Positions 25,652 through 32,059 of a stretch of 64,000 bases of DNA are shown here, piece by piece (within the stretch, counting starts at the first letter, position 1; each line of letters begins with the position of its first letter). Both the position numbers and the translations under genes were made by a program. The notes beneath the pieces were generated by a model. That model was not told the DNA's origin, made no database searches, and saw nothing but the letters and a program-made list of their open reading frames with translations. Location: assembly GCA_964460755.1 (NCBI GenBank), contig CAYWQL010000006.1, positions 17,906 through 81,905 of the forward strand, given 5' to 3'. This DNA comes from JAYFNU01 sp964460755. Its GTDB lineage: Bacteria; Bacillota; Clostridia; Oscillospirales; Ruminococcaceae.

Positions 25652-26098
25652 TTATCTTTTCACAATAACGGTGTCTGTATTGCCCGACCTTACCGCGTGC
25701 TCCAACGCCGCCGCAAGAGCCTTGAAGCTCTTTGACGAGGTCGTTGCGCCCGCGACGACGTCAACGGCGTCAGCGCTTGGGTTAGCAATGTATTGGTTAA
25801 TTAAATCCTTGTAATATTTTTCGGGATATGTTCCGTTTTCGAGCGATTCCATATCCTTTCGATATTCCTCGGACGTTGACTTAAGACTGCCGTCCGCCTC
25901 GCTGACTGCGTCCGCCGTGATTTCGGTGACCGCGCCGTCGACGAAGGTTATCTCCACAAAGTCTTTGTAGCCGTGTTGGTCGTAGCTGTCATACTCGGCG
26001 CGATAGGTTCCGTCGGAAATTTCAACGTTTCCCGTACACGCTCCAAAGAGCAGACAAACCGCTAATGCGAACAATATTATTATCGCTGTTTTCTTCAT
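25652..26098 (-). CDS. FMN-binding domain lipoprotein
   Basis: The 148-residue protein has a lipoprotein signal ending LLFGAC, so the mature form is anchored outside by Cys21. A single FMN_bind domain follows. It carries AGATTSSKSF near the end, matching the [SD]GATxx[ST] motif where ApbE attaches FMN covalently. GGAGG lies before the ATG at 26098; the longer in-frame start is rejected. The divergent neighbour is an ApbE-type transferase. It probably carries electrons on the outer face of the membrane, like PplA or RnfG; the electron donor and acceptor are unknown. Confidence 0.88.
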   Translation of the reverse strand: MKKTAIIILFALAVCLLFGACTGNVEISDGTYRAEYDSYDQHGYKDFVEITFVDGAVTEITADAVSEADGSLKSTSEEYRKDMESLENGTYPEKYYKDLINQYIANPSADAVDVVAGATTSSKSFKALAAALEHAVRSGNTDTVIVKR

Positions 26099-26185
26099 AA
26101 TATCTAACTCGCCTCCAAATGTGAACTTCGTTATTATATAAAAATATCGACGAAAAGTCAAACGACGTCAAGAAAGTTGTCTATT

Positions 26186-27244
26186 ATGCATATAAGCTTT
26201 AAAATGAATTTGTTAAAAAAAACGGTGCTGTTTTGCGCGATTATTTTTGCCGCAGCTACAACGGGTTGCGGTAAGGATAGCGGAACCGCATATAAAACCT
26301 CCTATATAATGAGTACAGTCGTGACCCAACAGCTTACGGGTGACAAAGCCGAAGCAACGGCGAAAAAGATTGAATCCGCGCTTATGGATTTTGAAGCAAA
26401 AACAAGTATGTACAAAGATAGTTCTTACATTTTCGCGATAAATGAAAGCGCGGGGAAATCCGACGTTGAAATTGACCGGAGCACATACGAGCTTCTGAAA
26501 AGGTCGGTGGAGTATTCCGAAAAAAGCGAAGGGCTGTTCGATATAACTATCGGCTCACTCACCTGTCTTTGGAACATTAACGGAGAAAATCCAAGCGTTC
26601 CCGTGGAAGAGGACATTAAGAACGCTCGGGCGCTTGTCGATTACAACGCGGTTGTTTTAGACGAACGGGACGGGAAATATTATGCTGCGATTAATGAAAA
26701 AGACGGTATTGTGGACCTCGGCGGAATAGCGAAGGGCTATTCGCTGGATATATGCCGCGAAATACTTGAGCAAAGCGACGTCGACTATGGTTTCCTTTCT
26801 GTCGGCGGTAACGTGCTCGTTTACGGCGACAAGAACACAGAGGGCTTTAATGTCGGCATTCGAGAGCCAAAGAAAGACAGCGAGAATTATTTTTGCGCGC
26901 TCAATCTTTCAAATACGATTGTGTCGACGACAGGCGGCTATGAACGCTTTTTTATTGAGGACGGAATAACCTATCATCACGTTTTAGATGCCCGAACAGG
27001 GTATCCCGCAAATACCGATTTGATTTCAGTATCTGTTGTTTTTGAGAACGGTGCGACCGCCGATTTTCTTTCAACCTGGCTTTATATCGAAGGACTTGAC
27101 GAAGCGATAAAGACGGCGAACGAGAACGGGTACTCGGTGGTGCTTGTTGATGAGAACAAAAACGTCTATGTTTCCGAAGCGCTGAGGGATAGTCTTGTTT
27201 TGCCGCTTTGTGATACTGAACACTATACATTCAAGTATATTTAG
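26186..27244 (+). CDS. apbE: FAD:protein FMN transferase (ApbE family), lipoprotein
   Basis: The enzyme cleaves FAD and attaches FMN to a Ser/Thr of target proteins. The sequence has a lipobox (ATTGC), the early ESALMDFEAKTSMY region, DLGGIAKGYSLD, SVGGNV, the motif HHVLDARTGYPA, and the Mg-binding end GATADFLST. The start is uncertain: ATG 26186 or ATG 26204, of which the latter gives a shorter, cleaner signal peptide. Neither has a strong RBS. Its likely substrate is the FMN-binding lipoprotein encoded divergently. Confidence 0.93.
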   Translation: MHISFKMNLLKKTVLFCAIIFAAATTGCGKDSGTAYKTSYIMSTVVTQQLTGDKAEATAKKIESALMDFEAKTSMYKDSSYIFAINESAGKSDVEIDRSTYELLKRSVEYSEKSEGLFDITIGSLTCLWNINGENPSVPVEEDIKNARALVDYNAVVLDERDGKYYAAINEKDGIVDLGGIAKGYSLDICREILEQSDVDYGFLSVGGNVLVYGDKNTEGFNVGIREPKKDSENYFCALNLSNTIVSTTGGYERFFIEDGITYHHVLDARTGYPANTDLISVSVVFENGATADFLSTWLYIEGLDEAIKTANENGYSVVLVDENKNVYVSEALRDSLVLPLCDTEHYTFKYI

Positions 27245-27286
27245 ATTTTGTCGACTTTAGGACAATGTTTGTTGGGAGGGAAAAGG

Positions 27287-27793
27287 GTGCGCTCGCAAAA
27301 AACAAAAAAAATAGCTTTTCTCGGGCTTATGTTCGCCCTCGCGATAGTTCTTTCCTACGTCGAATCGCTTGTCCCGACGATAGTGCCCGTTCCCGGAATA
27401 AAGCTTGGTCTTTCGAACATCGTGACGATGTACTGTCTTTTCTTCATTAATGCGCCGTGCGCGCTGTTGCTTGCCGTACTTAAGTCGGGGTTCGTTTTCA
27501 TTACACGCGGAGCGACGGCGGCTCTTCTGAGCGCGGCGGGAGGAATATGCTCGGTTGCGGCTATGGCGGGGTTAAGGAAGCTTGACTCGTCGGACGGTCT
27601 TGTCAGCGTTACGGGGGCAATCACCCACAATTTGGCGCAGCTTTGCGTTTCGTATTTTCTGCTCGGTACGGTGGTTGTGTTCTATTACGTTCCCGTGCTA
27701 CTTATAAGCGGAATAATTATGGGGGTTATCACCATAAGCTTGCTTAACGTCGCGCTTCCCGCGATTAATCGCGCGAGCGGCACAAAAAAATGA
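27287..27793 (+). CDS. Gx transporter family membrane protein (HepS component I-like)
   Basis: The 168-residue protein has about five hydrophobic segments. It has the family features PGIKLGLSNIVTMY and KSGFVFITRGATAALLSAAGG. The family is annotated as heptaprenyl diphosphate synthase component I or as an ECF-like S component. It often sits beside ApbE and FMN-binding proteins in anaerobes, including the flavin-based extracellular electron transfer locus of Listeria. The GTG at 27287 with GGGAGGG six bases upstream is preferred to an upstream TTG. Confidence 0.8.
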   Translation: MRSQKTKKIAFLGLMFALAIVLSYVESLVPTIVPVPGIKLGLSNIVTMYCLFFINAPCALLLAVLKSGFVFITRGATAALLSAAGGICSVAAMAGLRKLDSSDGLVSVTGAITHNLAQLCVSYFLLGTVVVFYYVPVLLISGIIMGVITISLLNVALPAINRASGTKK

Positions 27794-27802
27794 TATATGG
27801 TA

Positions 27803-27830
27803 TTGACTTTTCTAAAAAAAAGGTTAAAAT
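27803..27830 (+). promoter_or_regulatory. groESL promoter
   Basis: TTGACT (27803-27808) and TAAAAT (27825-27830) have 16 bp between them and lie directly before the CIRCE element. Confidence 0.75.
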
Positions 27831-27835
27831 ATAGT

Positions 27836-27862
27836 TTAGCACTCAAACAACAAGAGTGCTAA
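27836..27862 (+). promoter_or_regulatory. CIRCE operator (HrcA binding site)
   Basis: TTAGCACTC, nine bases, GAGTGCTAA: an exact match to the CIRCE consensus. HrcA should repress groESL here and release it on heat shock. hrcA itself is not in the window. Confidence 0.97.
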
Positions 27863-27887
27863 ACTAAATTTATAGGAGGAAACTCAA

Positions 27888-28172
27888 ATGAAACTGAAAC
27901 CTCTCGCAGATAGAGTAGTTGTTAAGATGACCGAAGCGGAGGAAACCACGAAGAGCGGAATTATCCTTACGGCGTCGGCAAAGGAAAAGCCGCAGGTTGC
28001 CGAGGTTGTCTCGGTCGGTCCCGGCGGACTTGTTGAAGGCAAGGAAGTCGAAATGGTTGTAAAGGCGGGCGACAAGGTTATAATCAGCAAATATTCGGGA
28101 ACCGAAGTAAAGGTTGACGGCGAGGAATGCATAATCGTAAGACAGTCCGACATTCTCGCGGTTGTACTTTAA
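27888..28172 (+). CDS. groES: Co-chaperonin GroES
   Basis: The 94-residue Cpn10 caps the GroEL ring. It starts MKLKPLADRVVVK and carries the mobile loop (EETTKSGIIL) and GDKVIISKYSGTEVK. The RBS is AGGAGG. It is the first gene of the CIRCE-controlled operon, with groEL 25 bases downstream. Confidence 0.98.
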   Translation: MKLKPLADRVVVKMTEAEETTKSGIILTASAKEKPQVAEVVSVGPGGLVEGKEVEMVVKAGDKVIISKYSGTEVKVDGEECIIVRQSDILAVVL

Positions 28173-28197
28173 CATTTATAAGGAGTGAGCAGAAATT

Positions 28198-29829
28198 ATG
28201 GCAAAGGATTTAAAATATGGCGAGGACGCCCGTAAAAGTCTCCAGATAGGTATCGACAAGCTTGCTGATACAGTTAAAATTACCCTTGGACCTAAGGGCA
28301 GAAACGTTGTGCTTGACAAAAAATACGGCGCTCCGCTTATCACTAACGACGGCGTAACGATAGCCAAGGAAATCGAGCTTGAGGACAAGTTCGAGAATAT
28401 GGGAGCACAGCTTATTAAAGAAGCTTCAACCAAAACCAATGACGCCGCGGGCGACGGTACGACGACGGCGACACTTCTTGCCCAGTCTATGATAAAAGAG
28501 GGAATGAAGAACGTTTCGTCTGGCGCAAACCCGATGGTTTTGAAAAAAGGTATGCAGAAGGCTGTTGACATCGCGGTTAAAGCGATAATTGGCAATTCCA
28601 AGAAGGTTTCGGGAACGGGCGATATTGCTCGTGTTGCGACGGTTTCGGCCGGCGACGAGGTTATCGGAAACCTTATAGCAGAGGCTATGGAAAAGGTCAC
28701 GAACGACGGCGTAATTACGATAGAAGAATCCAAGACGGCGGAAACCTACACCGAGGTCGTCGAGGGTATGCAGTTTGACCGCGGATATATCACGCCTTAT
28801 CTTGTAACGGATACCGAGAAGATGGAGGCTGTTTTAGATAACGCTTCTATCCTTATTACCGATAAAAAGATTTCCAACATTCAGGAAATTCTTCCCCTTC
28901 TTGAGCAGATTGTTCAAACGGGCAAAAAGCTTCTTATTATCGCTGAGGACGTTGAGGGCGATGCACTTGCCAACCTTATCGTAAATAAGCTTCGCGGTAC
29001 ATTTGTTTGCGTCGCGGTTAAGGCTCCGGGCTTTGGCGACAGACGTAAAGAAATGCTTGAGGATATCGCAACCCTTACGGGTGGTCGCGTAATTAGCGAA
29101 GAGGTCGGGCTTACCCTTCAGGACGCCAAGCTTGAAGACCTCGGAACGGCGACAAAGGTTCAGGTTAAAAAGGAAGTCACCATTATTATGGGTGGCGGCG
29201 GAAGCAAGGAAAACATTTCTGCGCGCGTCGGACAAATTCGTTCGCAGATTGAAACGACAACCTCCGATTTCGACAAGGAAAAGCTTCAAGAGCGTCTTGC
29301 AAAGCTTTCTGGCGGCGTAGCGGTTATCCGTGTCGGCGCGGCAACCGAAATCGAGATGAAGGAAAAGAAGCTTCGCATAGAGGACGCCCTTTCGGCGACA
29401 AAGGCGGCGGTTGAAGAAGGTATCGTTGCGGGCGGCGGTGTTGCGTTCATTAACGCGACGGGCGCGGTTGAAAAGGAAATTGCGAGCTTTACTGATGACG
29501 ACGAAATCACGGGCGGACGCATTGTTCTTAAAGCGCTTGAAGCCCCCATTCGCCAAATCGCGCTTAATGCGGGACTTGAGGGCTCGGTTATCATAGATAA
29601 GATTAACGCGAGCGACAAGACCGGATACGGCATTGATGTAGCGAAGGAGCAGTATGGCGATATGATTACGGCGGGAATCGTAGACCCGACAAAGGTATCG
29701 AGAAGTGCGCTCCAGAACGCGGCGTCGGTTGCGGGAATGGTGCTCACCACAGAGGCGCTTGTCGCGGATATTCCCGAAGCGGCTCCTGCTATGCCAATGG
29801 GCGACGGCGGCATGGGCGGAATGTATTAA
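28198..29829 (+). CDS. groEL: Chaperonin GroEL
   Basis: The 543-residue Cpn60 has the ATP-site motif GDGTTTATLLAQ, the start AKDLKYGEDARKSLQ, and the Gly/Met-rich tail ending GGMGGMY. It folds non-native proteins in the cytosol with GroES. Heat control is expected through the CIRCE site. A terminator hairpin follows. Confidence 0.98.
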   Translation: MAKDLKYGEDARKSLQIGIDKLADTVKITLGPKGRNVVLDKKYGAPLITNDGVTIAKEIELEDKFENMGAQLIKEASTKTNDAAGDGTTTATLLAQSMIKEGMKNVSSGANPMVLKKGMQKAVDIAVKAIIGNSKKVSGTGDIARVATVSAGDEVIGNLIAEAMEKVTNDGVITIEESKTAETYTEVVEGMQFDRGYITPYLVTDTEKMEAVLDNASILITDKKISNIQEILPLLEQIVQTGKKLLIIAEDVEGDALANLIVNKLRGTFVCVAVKAPGFGDRRKEMLEDIATLTGGRVISEEVGLTLQDAKLEDLGTATKVQVKKEVTIIMGGGGSKENISARVGQIRSQIETTTSDFDKEKLQERLAKLSGGVAVIRVGAATEIEMKEKKLRIEDALSATKAAVEEGIVAGGGVAFINATGAVEKEIASFTDDDEITGGRIVLKALEAPIRQIALNAGLEGSVIIDKINASDKTGYGIDVAKEQYGDMITAGIVDPTKVSRSALQNAASVAGMVLTTEALVADIPEAAPAMPMGDGGMGGMY

Positions 29830-29851
29830 CAGAACCATAATAAATGATTAA

Positions 29852-29892
29852 ATCACCCTGTTTATGTCAAGTATAAGCAGGGTGATTTTTTT
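29852..29892 (+). terminator. groESL terminator abutting the next start codon
   Basis: ATCACCCTG (29852-29860) pairs with CAGGGTGAT (29878-29886), followed by seven T ending at the ATG of the penicillin-binding protein. The GGTGAT part of the right arm is also the only Shine-Dalgarno-like sequence for that gene. Confidence 0.8.
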
Positions 29893-31479
29893 ATGACGTA
29901 TAAACGAGTATATATTCTTTTTTCGGTTTTCGCTCTTTTTGCCAACGTACTTATGATACGGCTGTTTTTTCTTGTGACAAACGAAACCTATGCGGCCTCG
30001 GCGGCGGGACAGAGCGTCTATACCTCAACGGTAGCGACTGTCAGACCCGATTTTTACGATTGCAACGGTCTTCCGCTTACGGGAGAAACGACAAAGCTTT
30101 ATGCCGTCGTAACACCAAGCGAGCTTTCAAAAAAGCTGGTTTCTAAATACGTTGAAACAGCCTCGCTTGAATACTTCGAGCAGGCGATAACAGGGACCGT
30201 TCCGTTTATTGTGCCCGTCAGCGAACGTGTACCGGAAAACGCTCTTGTGCAGAATATAACTTTGCCGTCGAGATATTTTGACGGGTCGCTTGCCAATCAT
30301 CTTATCGGTTATATTGATTATGAGGGTAAAGGGGTAAGCGGTCTTGAAAGTGTGTTTGACGATTATTTAAAAGAAAATTCGGCGAAAACGACCCTCAGCG
30401 TTGGGGTGAACGCCAATCGCGAGATAATAGAAAGCAGTAAGGCGGAGGTTGTTGTCGGCGACGCCTACGATGAAAGAATAGTGCTGACGATAGATAAGAG
30501 TATTCAGGCGCAGGTTGAAAAAATTGCCGATGAAAGCTTTAAACGCGGTGCTGTTGTCGTGCTTGAATGCGGAACGGGAGAGGTAAAGGCTATGGTCAGT
30601 CGTCCCGATTTTTCGCCCAATAATGTTGGTGAAGCGATTAACAGGAACGACTCCGCGCTTATAAACCGTGCCTTAACTCCATACAATCTCGGCTCTGTTT
30701 ACAAAATCGTCGTTGCGGCGGCGGCGCTTGAGGCCGGATTAGACGAATTTTGTTATGAATGCGAAGGAAGTATAGAAATCGATGGCAAGCAATACAGCTG
30801 CAACAACGGAAAGCAGCATGGTGAACAGGGGCTTAAAGAGGCGCTCACAAATTCCTGCAATACCTACTTTATTGCCCTTGGTCAACGCCTTGGCGGAGCG
30901 GCGATTTACAACACAGCGAACAGACTTGGACTGGGAAGAAAGATTGAGCTGTGCGAAGGTTTTATGACAAGCGCAGGGAATATGCCGTCAGAAACCATTC
31001 TCAGCGGCTCGAACGACGAGCTTATCAACCACTGCTTCGGACAGGGCAAGCTGCTTGCTTCGCCCTTTGCGGTAGCCCTTTACACAAGCTGTATAGCGAA
31101 CGGCGGAGAGTTTATAAAGCCGTCACTCGTTAAATCGTTCGGAGATGAGAAATGTGAAATAACATCCGCTGAACGGGTGCTTCAGAAAGAAACGGCTCAG
31201 CGTATTGCGGAATGTATGCGTTCGGTTATCGACGAAGGAACCGGCGTCAACGGGAAACCCGAGCTTTGCGACGCGGCGGGAAAGACAGGAACGGCGCAGA
31301 CGGGTCGGTATAACGCCGATGGCAGCGAGGAGATAATCGGTTGGTTCAGCGGCTTTTTCCCAGCGGATAAGCCGAAATATGTGGTTGCGGTTATGGTCGA
31401 AAATGAGGGATACGGGTATGAAACCGCCGCCCCGGTTTTTAAAAAAATAGCAGACAGTTTGACTTTATATGCACAGTAA
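29893..31479 (+). CDS. Class B penicillin-binding protein (transpeptidase)
   Basis: The 528-residue protein has one N-terminal membrane anchor (about 5-27), a short dimerisation/pedestal region, and a transpeptidase domain. The active-site motifs are SVYK (acyl-Ser in LGSVYKIV), SCN and KTGTAQTG. It cross-links peptidoglycan outside the cell. No PASTA domains are present, and the length is short for FtsI/SpoVD, so whether it acts in division, elongation or sporulation is open. There is no separate RBS; the SD overlaps the upstream terminator. Confidence 0.9.
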   Translation: MTYKRVYILFSVFALFANVLMIRLFFLVTNETYAASAAGQSVYTSTVATVRPDFYDCNGLPLTGETTKLYAVVTPSELSKKLVSKYVETASLEYFEQAITGTVPFIVPVSERVPENALVQNITLPSRYFDGSLANHLIGYIDYEGKGVSGLESVFDDYLKENSAKTTLSVGVNANREIIESSKAEVVVGDAYDERIVLTIDKSIQAQVEKIADESFKRGAVVVLECGTGEVKAMVSRPDFSPNNVGEAINRNDSALINRALTPYNLGSVYKIVVAAAALEAGLDEFCYECEGSIEIDGKQYSCNNGKQHGEQGLKEALTNSCNTYFIALGQRLGGAAIYNTANRLGLGRKIELCEGFMTSAGNMPSETILSGSNDELINHCFGQGKLLASPFAVALYTSCIANGGEFIKPSLVKSFGDEKCEITSAERVLQKETAQRIAECMRSVIDEGTGVNGKPELCDAAGKTGTAQTGRYNADGSEEIIGWFSGFFPADKPKYVVAVMVENEGYGYETAAPVFKKIADSLTLYAQ

Positions 31480-31540
31480 GCGGATTGTATTACGGGATGT
31501 AGGCGTTAAAAAAATAATTATCAAAAACAACTGGAATATA

Positions 31541-31568
31541 TTGACAACTAATTTGCGCGTGATATATA
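31541..31568 (+). promoter_or_regulatory. Promoter of a predicted small RNA
   Basis: TTGACA (31541-31546), 16-bp spacer, TATAAT (31563-31568). Confidence 0.6.
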
Positions 31569-31574
31569 ATGTTC

Positions 31575-31640
31575 AAAGACATTCTTCCAATAAAAAAGAC
31601 GAGAAAAGTGGATTTACCACCGCCTTGTCTTTTTTGTTTT
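31575..31640 (+). ncRNA. Predicted small RNA ending in an intrinsic terminator
   Basis: About 65 bases lie between a consensus promoter and a terminator-like hairpin (AAAAAAGAC at 31590-31598 with GTCTTTTTT at 31625-31633, and an inner GTGG/CCAC). There is no open reading frame. It could be a free small RNA or an attenuated leader. From 31641 to 31827 I see only A/T-rich sequence with no gene. Confidence 0.4.
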
Positions 31641-31827
31641 TTAAATGTGAAACAAAAACGATTTTAGTAATATTTGAGCGGTTGACATTAGAGCTTTAAA
31701 TTATAGATTATTTTAGTTTATTGACCTAAGCAATTTGTTTAAATTGTGAATTTGTGAAGCTGAAAGAGCAGGTATTCACAATAACCGCAAAAAACAACTG
31801 TTTTCGAGCAAAGAAAGCGGAAAAATC

Positions 31828-31856
31828 TTGACAAAGATAGGGCTTGTTCTTATAAT
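31828..31856 (+). promoter_or_regulatory. Perfect-consensus promoter of alaS
   Basis: TTGACA (31828-31833), 17-bp spacer, TATAAT (31851-31856). Confidence 0.8.
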
Positions 31857-31862
31857 AAGTAT

Positions 31863-32033
31863 GTTAATAAATAAAGGCATTGAGGCGGAATTGCCACCCG
31901 CCGAGCCGCGCTTTTAAGCGACGAAACGACCGCGTTAAGGTCGGCTAAAGCGGCGCGCTTCGGCGCGCAATCTGGGTGGTACCGCGGAGACAAGACCTTC
32001 GTCCCAATGGTGGGGCAAAGGTCTATATTTTTG
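31863..32033 (+). promoter_or_regulatory. Compact T-box leader of alaS
   Basis: The T-box GGGTGGTACCGCGG is at 31974-31987. The terminator is a 14-bp stem with one mismatch (31993-32006 with 32011-32024) and a T-rich tail. CGTTA (31933-31937) and a GC stem (31954-31968 region) align with the stem II/III area of the other T-box in this window. Only about 58 bases remain for stem I, far below the usual 90-100, and no AGTA/GAA specifier loop is visible. A GGCGG/CCGCC hairpin here exposes GCC, an alanine codon, but could instead form a pseudoknot with GGCA/TGCC. Confidence 0.82.
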
Positions 32034-32059
32034 TCAAAAATAAAAAATGGAGATATAAA

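Noticed and set aside
28834..29838. 334-residue minus-strand frame opposite groEL
   Set aside because: Antisense shadow of groEL with no family motif or ribosome site.
31747..31780. GAAGCTGAAAGAGC as a possible alanine specifier of a long alaS stem I
   Set aside because: No matching AGTA strand or AG bulge in the right place, and a perfect promoter lies between it and the T-box.
31976..32059. Upstream extension of alaS
   Set aside because: It starts inside the T-box and crosses the terminator; MEWTGLNEL at 32060 matches the family start.
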